DNA from: Streptomyces melanogenes | GTDB taxonomy: Bacteria; Actinomycetota; Actinomycetes; Streptomycetales; Streptomycetaceae | NCBI RefSeq assembly: GCF_014649795.1 | Contig: NZ_BMTS01000018.1 | Coordinates: forward strand, 1 to 64,000 | Reading direction: 5' to 3' | Length of the DNA stretch: 64,000 bases | Shown: positions 54,049-63,700 of the stretch, in pieces | Numbering within the stretch: position 1 is the stretch's first letter | Layout of the letters: the number at the start of each line of letters is the position of its first letter | Made by a program: the position numbers and the translations under genes | The notes under the pieces: model-generated | Seen by the model: the letters and a program-made list of their open reading frames with translations, nothing else | Told to the model about the DNA's origin: nothing | The model's database searches: none

Positions 54049-54674
54049 TTGGCCTTGACCGGCTTGATCTGCCACAGCTGGGCGTCGGACTGGTTGCAGT
54101 ACCACGACTGGGCCTTGACGCCGTTCTCCGTCTTGGCGCTGACGATGTCCAGGCAGCGGTCCTCGGTGTGGGCGGGGCGCAGCTGGAAGAGCTTCCTCGC
54201 CGGGTCGACGAGCACGGCCTGCCAGCGCATCTGGGCCCCGCCCGTGCACGTCCACTGCTGGACGGCCGCGCCGGCCTTGGTGCCGCTGTTCTCGACTTCG
54301 AGGCACTTATTGCCGGTGACGGTCCGCAGCTCGTAGGAGGCGCCGCCCTTGGGGACCATGCGCCACTGCTGGGCGGTGTTGTCGGTGTTGCAGGCCCACT
54401 GCTGGGCCGGCAGGCCGTCGTTGATCGCGCCGTTGTTGATTTCCAGGCACTTGCCGCTCGAGGCGACCTGGAGCTGGACGATCGCCTCAGGCAGCTTCGC
54501 CCGCGCGGCGGCCTCGTCGATGCTGGCGCGTGCCGTGTTGGCGGCTTCCCTGGCGGCCTTGGCCGCCTTGGCGGCCGCCTCTTCGGCCGTCTCGGCGTGG
54601 ACGGCGGTCGCGGTGCCGGCCAGGGCGGCGACGCTGGCGGTGATGGCCAGCGTGGCACGGATGATCCGGGACAT
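54045..54674 (-). CDS. Secreted ricin-B-type lectin protein (copy 2)
   Basis: 209 residues from ATG 54674; signal peptide MSRIIRATLAITASVAALAG. A helical linker (AEEAAAKAAKAAREAANTA) is followed by three QxW-type blocks: LEINNGAINDGLPAQQWACN, LEVENSGTKAGAAVQQWTC and LDIVSAKTENGVKAQSWYCN. Closely related to the gene at 54746 (same signal peptide, same ending WQIKPVKA), so a tandem duplicate. Probably binds galactose-type sugars (family knowledge). Coupled to the ALF-like gene by overlap. Confidence 0.85.
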   Translation of the reverse strand: MSRIIRATLAITASVAALAGTATAVHAETAEEAAAKAAKAAREAANTARASIDEAAARAKLPEAIVQLQVASSGKCLEINNGAINDGLPAQQWACNTDNTAQQWRMVPKGGASYELRTVTGNKCLEVENSGTKAGAAVQQWTCTGGAQMRWQAVLVDPARKLFQLRPAHTEDRCLDIVSAKTENGVKAQSWYCNQSDAQLWQIKPVKAK

Positions 54675-54745
54675 GGGGTGTTCGGTTTCCTCTCGAAGGT
54701 GGGGGGTGCTCAGGCCCGTACGAAAGCCGGTGCCGGGGCCGGTGT

Positions 54746-55303
54746 TCAGGCCTTGACGGGCTTGATCTGCCACTGCTGGGCCGCGCTGCCGTTGCAGTAC
54801 CACAGCTGGGCGTTGGCGCCCGCGGTGGTGGCGCCGCCCTTGATGTCGAGGCAGCGGGCCGCGGTCGTGTGCGCGGGGCGCAGCTCGTAGCGGTCGTTGA
54901 CGACGTCCACGAGGAACGGGCGCCAGCGCATCTGGCCGCCGCCGTTGCACCACCACTGCTGGACGTTGGAGCCGCCCTCGGTGCCGCTGTTCTCCACTTC
55001 GAGGCACTTGCCGCTGTGCTTGGGCTTCAGCTCAAGGGTGCCGTCGCCGGTGGGGGCCATCTCGAAGAGCTGGCTGTCGACGCCGTCGGCGCACGGGCTC
55101 TGCACCGCGCCTGCGCCGTTGCGCAGGCTGCCCTTGTCGATGCTCAGGCACTGACCGCTGTGCGTCGCCTGCAGCTGCACGGTGGCCACCTCGGGGGCGG
55201 CGCTGTTCGTGGTGGTGTCGGCCGCGTGGACGGCGGTGACGGTGCCGGCCAGGGCGGCCAGGCCGGCGGTGGCGGCCAGCGCGCCTCGGATGATCCGGGA
55301 CAT
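54746..55303 (-). CDS. Secreted ricin-B-type lectin protein (copy 1)
   Basis: 185 residues; signal peptide MSRIIRGALAATAGLAALAG. Three trefoil blocks: LSIDKGSLRNGAGAVQSPC, LEVENSGTEGGSNVQQWWCN and LDIKGGATTAGANAQLWYCN. Ends WQIKPVKA as its neighbour. Lacks the Ala-rich linker of copy 2. Binding to a cell-wall or envelope glycan is likely; 71 bases separate the two genes, so one transcript is probable. Confidence 0.85.
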   Translation of the reverse strand: MSRIIRGALAATAGLAALAGTVTAVHAADTTTNSAAPEVATVQLQATHSGQCLSIDKGSLRNGAGAVQSPCADGVDSQLFEMAPTGDGTLELKPKHSGKCLEVENSGTEGGSNVQQWWCNGGGQMRWRPFLVDVVNDRYELRPAHTTAARCLDIKGGATTAGANAQLWYCNGSAAQQWQIKPVKA

Positions 55304-55371
55304 CGGGTGTTCCGTTCTGTTTCGGTTCCGCGAAGGAGTGTCTGCGAAGGAGGGGGACCGGTCGGGCCGGA

Positions 55372-56973
55372 TCAGGGCGCGAGCGGGTTGGCCAGCTTCC
55401 AGCTGGCGTCCTGGGCGAAGTCCTTGCCGCCGTCGAAGCGGTTCTTGCCGTCCTTGGCACCCGCGTAGACGTCACCGTCGAGGTGCCGCAGCCAGCGGTC
55501 CGGCTGGCTCGCCGACTCGAACGACTTGCCCGAGCCCGCGAGGCCCGGGCGGGCGCACCAGGTGGCGGCCTTGGCGGAGCCGTCGCTTCCGTCGTGCGCG
55601 GCGGCGACGACCCGCTGGCCCTTCAGCGTCAGGAAGGAGCCGCGGTCACGGGCCGACTCGAAGGAGTAGCAGTCGGCCTTCTTGGCGAGGGAGGGCACCA
55701 CGACCCAGGTGGTGTCCTCGCGGTCGGCCTGCTTGCCCTTGGCCGCGACCGGCGCGACGAAGGCCTCGCCGGCGTCCACCTTCGACTGCCGGACGAAGAA
55801 GCCGGCCGGCTTGCCGCCTGCGGGCTGCAGCGACTGGCGCATCGCGCGGTACTGGTTCTCCTCCTTGAGGAAGTCGACGACCTGCTCGTCCGTGCCGGCC
55901 AGCGCCTTGTTGGCCTTGGCCACGAACCAGGGGTTGACACCGGTCTTCGCCAGGGCGGCCGCGATCTGCTTCAGCCGCAGCTTGTTGGCCTCGGCGATCT
56001 GCTTGCGCCGGTTCTCGGCGTCGGTCTTGTACGCCTTCTCCGCGCCGGTGTGGATGAACTCGCGCCAGTCGGCCGCGTTCGGGCTCAGCGCCGCCTTCTG
56101 GGCCGCGGCGTACAGCTCGGGGCCGTTGGCGGCGACGGCCTGGCGCAGCAGCTCGCGGATGAAGTTGTCGTCGCCGAGGCTGAGCATGGCCTCGGAGGGC
56201 GTGAGGTTGAACAGCGCCGCCGCGCTCTTGCGCGCGGCCAGCTCCTGCCGGCGCTGCGCCTCCTCACGGTTCTTCTCCTCCAGCTCCTTGAGCTCGGCCG
56301 CCACATCGCGCTGGTGGGCCTCGCGGGCGCCGTTGGTGATGAACTCGCGCCAGGCGGCCGCGTCACCCGCGAGCGCTGCCGCCGCCGCGGCCTTGACCTG
56401 CGGACCGGCGGCCTGGTGCTTCATGACGGCGCGTACGAAGTTGTCGTCGCTCAGCGCCAGCAGCTCGGGGCTGCTGGGGATGCCCACCGCGATGAGCGCC
56501 TGCGACTTGGCGAGCCGGTCGGCCCGGGCGGCGGCCTCGCGCTCCTGCTCGCGCTTCTTGTCGGTCGCGTACGCCTCGTGGATGCCGCTGGTGATGAACC
56601 GTACGTGGGCCTCCGCGTCGGGGCTGAGCATGGCCTCCTCGGCCGCCATCCGCACCGCTTCGTACTTCTCGCCGCCCTCGCGGGCCTTGCGCCACAGCTC
56701 CTGGATGAAGTCCAGGTCGCCGCGCTGGAGCACGTCCCACGTGGCGTCGAGGCCGACGACCGCGGCCGCCTCCACGCGCTGCTTCTCGTCGGTACCGATG
56801 GCGGCGGCCGCGGCCACGGCCTCCCCGGGCCTGGCGACGGCGATGCCCGGCGCGGCCACGGCGGCCACGGCGGCCAGAGCGGTGGTGGTGACGACGCCGC
56901 GGGTGATGACCCTGCGCATGCGCGCAGAAGTGCTGTCTTGCTTGTCCATGCTGGTTTGGCTTGCCCTCTTCAT
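55372..56973 (-). CDS. Secreted ALF-repeat protein with C-terminal AbfB-like domain
   Basis: 533 residues from ATG 56973 (AGGGG upstream). Signal peptide VITRGVVTTTALAAVAAVAAPGIAVA. Four or more ALF-type repeats (YEAVRMAAEEAMLSPDAEAHVRFITSGIHEA, VKAAAAAALAGDAAAWREFITNG, ELYAAAQKAALSPNAADWREFI). The last 95 residues (SFESARDRGSFLTLKGQRVV, SFESASQPDRWLRHLDGDVYAG) are AbfB/arabinofuranose-binding-like trefoil. First gene of the secreted operon. Confidence 0.8.
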   Translation of the reverse strand: MKRASQTSMDKQDSTSARMRRVITRGVVTTTALAAVAAVAAPGIAVARPGEAVAAAAAIGTDEKQRVEAAAVVGLDATWDVLQRGDLDFIQELWRKAREGGEKYEAVRMAAEEAMLSPDAEAHVRFITSGIHEAYATDKKREQEREAAARADRLAKSQALIAVGIPSSPELLALSDDNFVRAVMKHQAAGPQVKAAAAAALAGDAAAWREFITNGAREAHQRDVAAELKELEEKNREEAQRRQELAARKSAAALFNLTPSEAMLSLGDDNFIRELLRQAVAANGPELYAAAQKAALSPNAADWREFIHTGAEKAYKTDAENRRKQIAEANKLRLKQIAAALAKTGVNPWFVAKANKALAGTDEQVVDFLKEENQYRAMRQSLQPAGGKPAGFFVRQSKVDAGEAFVAPVAAKGKQADREDTTWVVVPSLAKKADCYSFESARDRGSFLTLKGQRVVAAAHDGSDGSAKAATWCARPGLAGSGKSFESASQPDRWLRHLDGDVYAGAKDGKNRFDGGKDFAQDASWKLANPLAP

Positions 56974-57168
56974 CACGTAATGCCCCTGTAAGTAAAGGGG
57001 AGATGAAGCCGAAGTCTTGAAGAGTCCCCCAATAGGAGTCAAACCGGACTAGTTGGATATGATCTCGTCCAGCACACCCAAAAATTGATTTGCTTTTGCA
57101 ATTTCATGGTGGGTGATTGACTTTCCCTTTACCTACGGTCGCGTAGGTGCCACGGGCCCGCCCATCCG
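56974..57168. other. A/T-rich intergenic region
   Basis: Unusually A/T-rich for this window (57061-57125: TTTTGCAATTTCATGG and TGATTGACTTTCCC). It should carry the promoter of the ALF/lectin operon, possibly around TTGGGT...TATCCA on the minus strand. A small CCCC...GGGG repeat (CCCCTTTACTTACAGGGG) sits next to the start codon. Such islands in Streptomyces are often bound by Lsr2-type silencers (inference). Confidence 0.4.
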
Positions 57169-58129
57169 TCACCCGGCGGTGTCCGCTCCCCGCAGCAGTT
57201 CCAGGCCAAGCGGTGTGCAGCTGTGCCAAACGGCCTTGCCCTCGCGCTGGGTGACGATGAGGCGGGCGTCCCGGAGGGCCTTGGCGTGCTCGGAGGCGGA
57301 GGACTTGCTGATGCCCAGCTCCTTGGCGATGTCCGAGGTGCTGAGTTCACGCGGGAGCAGATCCAGGATCGCCGCCCGCGTACGGCCCAGCAGGACGCCC
57401 AGAGGATCGGCGGGGGCCTCTTCCAGGAGCGGAAGCGGGGTGACGGCCGGATAGATCAGGACGCTCGGCGCGTCCTCGTACAGGGCCACCAGCGGCCTGG
57501 ACCACAGGACGGACGGCAGCAGCACCAACCCGTGACCCGGCAGGGCGACGTCGAGGGGATCGGGCCGGGGGGAAGACCAGCACCGCCCCCTCCCACCGGC
57601 CTCCGGCCGCCAGACCGGCCAGGGTGGTGCGCAGGCCGTCCCTGGCCAGCAGCCGTGTGCGCCAGGCGCGTTCGGCCTGGAAGCCGGCCTCGATACGGCT
57701 CCAGGGCGCGTCGATCAGCGCCGAGTGCGCCGCACGCATGGCGCGTTCAAGGGTCTGCCACGCCTCCCGCTCCCCGTCGGCGAGATCCATGATCCACGGG
57801 GTGATCGGTCGGCGCGTCGGGCACACCCGGTCGAGCTCCGCCCGTACGCGGGATGCGGGCGTCGCGAGGACCAGCTCGAGTCCGTCGTCGAGCCCTGCGC
57901 TGAGCGGGTCGAGGAACAACGGCCCCCGCGCCGTGGGAGGCACCAGACCGAACAGGGCTGTCGCCTCCCGGGGCAGGGCCTCCCGTGCCCTTCGCTGCCA
58001 GCGTGAGAACTGCGGCACCGTCGCCCGCTGGACCATCGCCATGGCCAGGCCCAGTTCCATGAGTGGCGCGGGCTCGGCGGCGAACGTCACCCGCAGCAGG
58101 TCCTCGGCGGTGAAGCGCAGACGCAGCAA
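57169..58129 (-). pseudogene. ArsR-type winged-helix regulator gene with frameshift
   Basis: The first part (TTG 58129 behind GGGGGAGGA; LLRLRFTAEDLLRVTFAAEP...RWEGAVLVFPP) and second part (LVLLPSVLWSRPLVALYEDAPSVLIYP...SDIAKELGISKSSASEHAKALRDARLIVTQREG) belong to one Streptomyces ArsR/DUF5937-like protein of about 320 residues, but lie in different frames. The break is at the C/G run 57565-57578; removing one base or adding two would join them. The HTH is at the C-terminus, as in that family. May be a sequencing indel or a true loss. Confidence 0.72.
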
Positions 58130-58366
58130 ACGTCCTCCCCCATCCGTCGCTCGGGCCGTGCGCACCCGTCAAAGACCGCCCCGCATCCGACAGTTCGGCC
58201 ACAGCCGAAACCATCGCGTCCCCGATGCCCGGCGCCGAGCATGGAGCGCACCAACACGACCGATGGTTCCGGTGGTCCCTGTAGGACGAAAGGGCGTACC
58301 CGGCCACATCGCCGCGCGCGAGAAACCGGTCCACCGGTCACCGCTCGCCGTCTTCCAGGAGGACAC

Positions 58367-58807
58367 GTGAGGAAAAAGCTGGCTGTCTGCATCGGCGCCG
58401 CGGTGCTGGGTCTGGGGACCCTCCCCGTGGCCCAGGCTTCCGCTCACACCGCCAAGGCGCCAGGGAGCGAGTCGGGGGCACAAGCCTCCTGCCCCTCCGG
58501 ATACGCCTGCTTCTGGCCCGGCCAGAACTTCACCGGGAACCGGGGACAGGTGGCCGGGAACAACCCCAACTTCGCCACGTTGCCCAACTCGGCCCACTCC
58601 TGCAACGCCGGGTGGGAGGACTGCATCAGCTCCATCCGCAACAGCGGTACGCAGTGCACGGTCTACTTCTACTCGCTGCGGAACTACAGCAAGTCAGGCA
58701 GGTGGCACAGCCTGGCCCGCGGTGACGAGGTCGGCAACTTCGGCACGATCTACCACGACGCCGCCTTCGACAACACCATCAGCTCCAACAAGTGGTGCTC
58801 CTCGTAG
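58367..58807 (+). CDS. Secreted peptidase-inhibitor I36-type protein
   Basis: 146 residues from GTG 58367 behind AGGAGG; signal peptide RKKLAVCIGAAVLGLGTLPVAQASA. The mature part CPSGYACFWPGQNFTGNRGQV...NSAHSCNAGWEDCISSIRNSG matches the I36 (Streptomyces metalloproteinase inhibitor-like, crystallin-fold) family with six to eight Cys. The stop overlaps the lipoprotein start. Protease inhibition is family-based; the target is unknown. Confidence 0.85.
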   Translation: MRKKLAVCIGAAVLGLGTLPVAQASAHTAKAPGSESGAQASCPSGYACFWPGQNFTGNRGQVAGNNPNFATLPNSAHSCNAGWEDCISSIRNSGTQCTVYFYSLRNYSKSGRWHSLARGDEVGNFGTIYHDAAFDNTISSNKWCSS

Positions 58808-59760
58808 TGCACCGGTCGGCCAGGGGCACGCGCTGCGTGTTGTCGGCCCTGATGCTCCTCACCGTGTCGGCCGGTTGCGCGGGCGCGCAGTCGGCCGACC
58901 GGTCGACGACCCCGCCGCCCGAGCGGACGTCGTCACCGGGACGGCTCAGCGGCGCGGCAATCGACCTCGCCACGCACTCCGGGACCTGGCCGACGACCGA
59001 GCGCACGCTGATGTCGGCCGAGGTCCGGCTCGTCAGAGCCTGCATGGAGGAGAAGGGATTCCGCTATCCGGCGCCGGATCCTCCCGCACGGCCCGCGCCC
59101 GAGGACGAGAAGGCCGCCGTGGAACTGACCGACCGGAGCAGGACCGGATACGGCATCTCCCAGCCCCCGTCACAGGCTCCCGGACCGGGCCCGGCGCCCG
59201 TCGACCGCTACTACCGGACCCTGCCGGCGGCCCGGCAGAGAGCCTTCGACCAGGCACTCGACGGACCGCCCGACAAGAAGGTGACCGTGAGCGGGACCGA
59301 CTGGGGCGAGGTGCGCGTGGCGACCGAGGGCTGCGACGCCGAGAGCCGGTCCCGTCTGGCCGGCAGCCCGGCTCTGTGGGCACGCATCACCTACGTTCCC
59401 GAGAGGTACGACAACGAGCTGGGGCGGCGTGTGCCGTCGGCTCCCGCCTATGTGCGGGCCATGGCCGAATGGCGATCCTGCATGGCGGACCGAGGACTTC
59501 CGTACCGCAGCCCCGAACAGGCCCAGGACGCCCTGCGAAAAGAGCGGCGAACGGCCGACAGCGCCGAGGCGTTCCGGCACAGGGAGATCGCGGTCGCGGT
59601 CGCGGACGGCGCATGCGCGCTACGGGCCCACCTGCCCGCCGTCTCACTGCGCGTGCAACGTGAACTCGTCTCCACGTTGAGCCGCGACGAACAGCACACC
59701 CTCACCGAGCTCGCCGCGTACCGCGAGGCGGCGCTACGGCGGGCCCGCACGGTCCTGTGA
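58807..59760 (+). CDS. Putative lipoprotein, unknown function
   Basis: 317 residues from GTG 58807, which overlaps the TAG of the upstream gene. N-terminal leader ARGTRCVLSALMLLTVSAGC gives a lipobox-like VSAGC, so membrane anchoring is likely. The mature part (EVRLVRACMEEKGFRYPAPDPPARPA, YVRAMAEWRSCMADRGLPYRSP, ADGACALRAHLP) has paired Cys in helix-like segments of the kind seen in many Streptomyces lipoproteins. No family function known. Confidence 0.75.
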   Translation: MHRSARGTRCVLSALMLLTVSAGCAGAQSADRSTTPPPERTSSPGRLSGAAIDLATHSGTWPTTERTLMSAEVRLVRACMEEKGFRYPAPDPPARPAPEDEKAAVELTDRSRTGYGISQPPSQAPGPGPAPVDRYYRTLPAARQRAFDQALDGPPDKKVTVSGTDWGEVRVATEGCDAESRSRLAGSPALWARITYVPERYDNELGRRVPSAPAYVRAMAEWRSCMADRGLPYRSPEQAQDALRKERRTADSAEAFRHREIAVAVADGACALRAHLPAVSLRVQRELVSTLSRDEQHTLTELAAYREAALRRARTVL

Positions 59761-59785
59761 GGAGTCGGAGCCAAGGGGGCAGGAA

Positions 59786-59813
59786 CCGCTGAACTACGTG
59801 GGGAGTTCAGCGG
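59786..59813. terminator. Bidirectional terminator
   Basis: CCGCTGAACT (59786-59795) pairs with AGTTCAGCGG (59804-59813) over an eight-base loop, between convergent lipoprotein and kinase genes. Confidence 0.75.
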
Positions 59814-59881
59814 TCCCCGTCACGGTGGGCTCGGCGGCGAGGCGCCGTCGCGATGCAGGTGTCGTACCCACGGCCTCCGAG

Positions 59882-61711
59882 CTACCTGTTGGCATCGGCG
59901 ACCGATTCGACGACGTCCTTCGCCGCTGACCTCGCATCCCTCATCGCGCTCGCGTAAGTGGGCGCAGACGCGTTGGCGAAGCCCGTGCCGCTGTCGTAGA
60001 CCCTGACCACGACGTTCCCCGTACGGACCACGACCGTCGCGTCTTTGTAGCTGTGGTTGTTCGTCTTCGAGTCGGAGGTCATGGCGGTGACCTGATCGCC
60101 GATGTCGGACACGCGCACCGTCTTGATGTTCCAGGCGTTGGTGCTGGTCCGGACGTCGGCGATGACGTCCGTGTAGGTGTCCTTGGCGTGCTGCCGGCCG
60201 CTGCGTGTGTCGGTGTCGTGGCGCCACAGGGAGACGGAGAGGAAGCGGAAGTGGTCGGTGTCGTCCTTGCCGCTCCAGTAACAGCTGGTGTGGTCGGCCG
60301 TGTTGTGCGATCCGGCCGTACCGCTCGTATCTGTCACGCCGGGCAGCAGCCGCTCGAGCGCCCCTGTGGTGAGTGCCTTGCAGGCCTGGGGCGCCCTGGC
60401 GAACTCCACGGCGTCGGCCTCCGGGGTCTCCGCCGTGCTCGGCGAGTAGTCGGAGTGCGAGCCCGTCGACTCCTCGCCGAGAGCATCGTCGCCCTGGCCC
60501 TTGGAACCCGTCTGCCCCAGGAAGACCGCGAGTGCCGCGATCGCCGAGGTTGCCAGGGCCACCCCCAACGCGACCACCAGCGGCGGTATACGGCGACGGT
60601 GTGGCGGCCTTGGCGTGGGAGTGCCGAGGAGCTCGGCACCGGCCGGAGGGGCCGGGACGGGGCCGGACGGTTCCCCGATCTGGGTAGGCGCGTGGTGCAG
60701 TGCGGGCGGCGGCGCGGGTGGCGGTGCCGGAGCGGGAACGTTGGGGGGTGCCGCAGGTTTGTCCGGCAGCACCGGGGGTGGCGTCTGAGGCAGGGACGCA
60801 TCGGTGTGCTCCCGTACGAGCCGGGTGATCCGATCGGGCATCCAACCGGACTCGGTGAGCAGCAGCGCGACATCGGGCGTCTCTTCGCCCTTGCCACAAC
60901 CACCCACGCTGGTCAGCTGGTTGAGCAGCGCGGCCACGGTGGGGCGGTCGTCGGGCTCTTTGGCCAGGCATGCGGAGACCACAGGGCGCAGCTCGGGTGA
61001 GAGCGAATCCAGGCCGGGCTGTTCGTATACGGCACGGAAGTGCAGGGCGTGCGGGGTGCCGGTGCCGAACGGGCCGACCCCGGTGGCCGTATAGGCCAGC
61101 AGCGCGCCCAGCGCGAAGATGTCGCTGGCCGGTCCGACCGACCGCCCGGTGAGCTGTTCGGGCGACATGAAACCAGGGGTGCCGATCGTCATGCCGGTAT
61201 GGGTCAGCGCGCTGTCCTCACCGGCCAGCGAGATACCGAAGTCGATCACCCTCGGGCCGTCGGCGGCGAGAAGCACGTTGGAGGGTTTGAGGTCCCGGTG
61301 GACGACCCCCGCCGCGTGGATCGCCTCCAGTGCCTCGGCCAGACCCGCCCCCAGGGCGAGTACCGGCCGCGCCGGCCAGGGGCCGTGCCCGGAGATCGCC
61401 TCGTCCAGCGAGACACCCGGTACGTAGACGACGGCCAGCCAGGCGGGGGAACCCTCCGGGTCGGCGTCGACCACGCCTGCGGTGAAGGCGCTGCTGACCC
61501 GCCGGGCGGCGGTCACCTCGCGGGCGAAGCGCTGCCGGAATTCGGGTTCGCCGGCCAGTTCCGGACGTACCACCTTCACCGCGACCAGACGCCCGGCGGG
61601 TGAGCGCGCCAGGTACACCTGGCCCATGCCGCCGGAGCCGAGTCGCGCCACGATCCGGTAGCGCCCCGCCTGCCGAGGGTCCTGCGGCTCCAAGGTCTCC
61701 AGCGCTCCCAC
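59882..61711 (-). CDS. Transmembrane Ser/Thr protein kinase, PASTA-less
   Basis: 609 residues from GTG 61711. Kinase core: GRYRIVARLGSGGMGQVYLARS, Lys in VAVKVVRPEL, HRDLKPSNVLL, DFGISLA and GTPGFMSPEQ, all intact. A proline-rich linker (PAPAPPPAPPPALHH) follows, then a membrane helix PLVVALGVALATSAIAALAVFLG near residue 410 and an extracellular domain with a Cys pair (QACKALTTGALERLLPG, SCYWSG) resembling DUF3558-like lipoprotein sensors. Extra N-terminal codons up to 62086 are not plausible. Confidence 0.9.
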   Translation of the reverse strand: MGALETLEPQDPRQAGRYRIVARLGSGGMGQVYLARSPAGRLVAVKVVRPELAGEPEFRQRFAREVTAARRVSSAFTAGVVDADPEGSPAWLAVVYVPGVSLDEAISGHGPWPARPVLALGAGLAEALEAIHAAGVVHRDLKPSNVLLAADGPRVIDFGISLAGEDSALTHTGMTIGTPGFMSPEQLTGRSVGPASDIFALGALLAYTATGVGPFGTGTPHALHFRAVYEQPGLDSLSPELRPVVSACLAKEPDDRPTVAALLNQLTSVGGCGKGEETPDVALLLTESGWMPDRITRLVREHTDASLPQTPPPVLPDKPAAPPNVPAPAPPPAPPPALHHAPTQIGEPSGPVPAPPAGAELLGTPTPRPPHRRRIPPLVVALGVALATSAIAALAVFLGQTGSKGQGDDALGEESTGSHSDYSPSTAETPEADAVEFARAPQACKALTTGALERLLPGVTDTSGTAGSHNTADHTSCYWSGKDDTDHFRFLSVSLWRHDTDTRSGRQHAKDTYTDVIADVRTSTNAWNIKTVRVSDIGDQVTAMTSDSKTNNHSYKDATVVVRTGNVVVRVYDSGTGFANASAPTYASAMRDARSAAKDVVESVADANR

Positions 61712-62187
61712 CCCTTGCCCCCTGTCCCGGCGCCGCCCGTAACGCCTTCCAGCATCGCGCCGCCCGTTCCGTGGAGCCAGAGCCGAGGATGATCGAACGT
61801 GGCTCGAACTATCGCGCTCCGGCGCGTGCGTCCCCGGCACACAACTGCCCCGCGACTGGGGGCGTTTCTGGACGTGAGCCGACCGGCGCAAGGCCTGGGG
61901 ACCGCCCGACCTGCGCCGCGTCGACCCGGATGCGAAACGCCGCCCCACGGGTCGGCTGCCACCGTGCGCCAAGCGCGCTCGCGTTCGAGCTGTCCGAATA
62001 CTTTCGACGCCCGGACCAAACGTCATACGGGGCAAGACCACTGCATCGAAGTAACAACATCCGATCTTGCCCTGCGCCGGGCGCACCGGCCCTTTACTGG
62101 TCCCCGGGAGCTGACGGGCTCGCTGAGGTCTGCCCTCGTTTCGCCCGCGTGCCCCGAACTACCCCCTCGTGAAGGAGAGCCCGGCGG
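61712..62187. other. 476-base intergenic region
   Basis: Between the divergent kinase and encapsulin genes; should hold both promoters. I see no strong repeat, hairpin or RNA gene. Small open frames are shadows. Confidence 0.4.
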
Positions 62188-63600
62188 ATGACCATCGAGA
62201 CCAGCCCGGAATCGGAGCTGGAGCCGGCTCGGCAGCAAAGCCTGGGCACCGCGGCTGCCCGCAACCTGGCCACCACGACCAAGTCCGCACCGCAGATGCA
62301 GGAGATCACCTCCCGCTGGCTGCTGCGGATGCTCCCCTGGGTGGAGGCCAAGGGCGGCACCTACCGGGTGAACCGACGGCTGAGCTACACCGTCACCGAC
62401 GGGTACATCGCCTTCGTCCAGGACGGTCCCGACATCCGGGTCATCCCCCAAGAGCTCGGCGAACTGGCCCTTTTGCGCGGCTTCGAGGACGTCGACGTGC
62501 TGACCGCGATCGCCGACCGGTGCGTCCGGCGCGACTTCCGCGCCGGCGAGGTGCTGGTCGAACGCGGCGCCCCCGCCGAGGGGATCAACCTGATCGTCCA
62601 CGGCCGCATCCGCCAGACCTCCGTCGGCCAGTACGGTGACGAAGTGGGCGTCGGCGTGCTCGCCGACGGCCACCACTTCGGCGAGCAGTCCCTCGTGGGC
62701 GCCGACGCCACTTGGGACTCCACCGCCACGGCCGAGACCGCCGGTACGCTGCTCACCCTCTCCCGGGCCGACTTCGACGCCGTACTGTCCAGGGCCCCGA
62801 GTCTGCGGGCCCACATCGCGCAGGCCGGCTCGCTGCCCCGCCAGCGCCAGAACCGTTACGGCGAGGCCGAGATCGGGATGTCGGCCGGCCACAAGGGCGA
62901 AGCGAGACTGCCGGGCGCCTTCGTCGACTACGAACTCCACCCGCGCGAGTACGAACTCTCCGTCGCACAGACGATCCTGCGGGTCCACACGAGGGTCGCG
63001 GACCTCTACAACGGGCCGATGGACCAGACCGAGGAGCAGCTCAGGCTGACCGTCGAGGCGCTGCGCGAGCGCCAGGAGCACGAGCTGATCAACAATCGGG
63101 AGTTCGGCCTGCTCCACAACGCCGACTTCAAGCAGCGGATCCAGCCCCACTCCGGCCCGCCCACCCCGGACGACCTCGACGAGCTGCTCTGCCGCCGCCG
63201 GGGCACCAAGCTGTTCCTCGCCCACCCCAGGACGATCGCGGCGATCGGGCGCGAGTTCAACGCCCGCGGGATCTATCCGGGCCATGTCGACCTCTACGGG
63301 CAGCTGGTCAGGGCGTGGCGGGACGTGCCGATCCTGCCCTGCGACAAGATCCCCATCAGCAAGGAGAGCACCAGCTCGATCCTCGCCATGCGCATCGGCG
63401 AGGACAACCAGGGCGTCATCGGGCTGCGCCAGACCGGCCTGCCGGACGAGTACGAGCCGGGGCTCTCGGTGCGCCGCACGGGCATCAACGAGCAGGCGAT
63501 CATCTCGTACCTGGTCACCGCCTACTACTCCGCCGCGATCCTGGTGCCCAACGCGCTCGGCGTGCTGGAAAACGTGCAGATCTCCCGCTGGGGCGACTAG
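62188..63600 (+). CDS. Family 2B encapsulin shell protein (intact)
   Basis: 470 residues from ATG 62188 with AAGGAG upstream. N-terminal arm (ARNLATTTKSAPQMQEITSRWLLRMLPWVEAKGGTYRVNRRLSY), cyclic-nucleotide-binding insert from about 85 to 215 (FRAGEVLVERGAPAEGINLIVHG, GHHFGEQSLVGADATWDSTATAETAGTLLTLSRADF), then the HK97-type shell: LSVAQTILRVHTRVADLYNGPMDQ...EHELINNREFGLLHNADFKQRI...GVIGLRQTGLPDEYEPGLSVRRTGI. Forms a protein shell around an enzyme cargo. Related to EshA. No stop or frameshift is seen. Confidence 0.9.
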   Translation: MTIETSPESELEPARQQSLGTAAARNLATTTKSAPQMQEITSRWLLRMLPWVEAKGGTYRVNRRLSYTVTDGYIAFVQDGPDIRVIPQELGELALLRGFEDVDVLTAIADRCVRRDFRAGEVLVERGAPAEGINLIVHGRIRQTSVGQYGDEVGVGVLADGHHFGEQSLVGADATWDSTATAETAGTLLTLSRADFDAVLSRAPSLRAHIAQAGSLPRQRQNRYGEAEIGMSAGHKGEARLPGAFVDYELHPREYELSVAQTILRVHTRVADLYNGPMDQTEEQLRLTVEALRERQEHELINNREFGLLHNADFKQRIQPHSGPPTPDDLDELLCRRRGTKLFLAHPRTIAAIGREFNARGIYPGHVDLYGQLVRAWRDVPILPCDKIPISKESTSSILAMRIGEDNQGVIGLRQTGLPDEYEPGLSVRRTGINEQAIISYLVTAYYSAAILVPNALGVLENVQISRWGD

Positions 63601-63700
63601 GGAAGCCGTCCAGCGTCCCCACGGCCCGGGCCTCTCCCCGGCCGCTGGTCGAACATGCCCGGGTCCCGGGCACCTGCCTCACCCCATCAAGGAGCTACGG

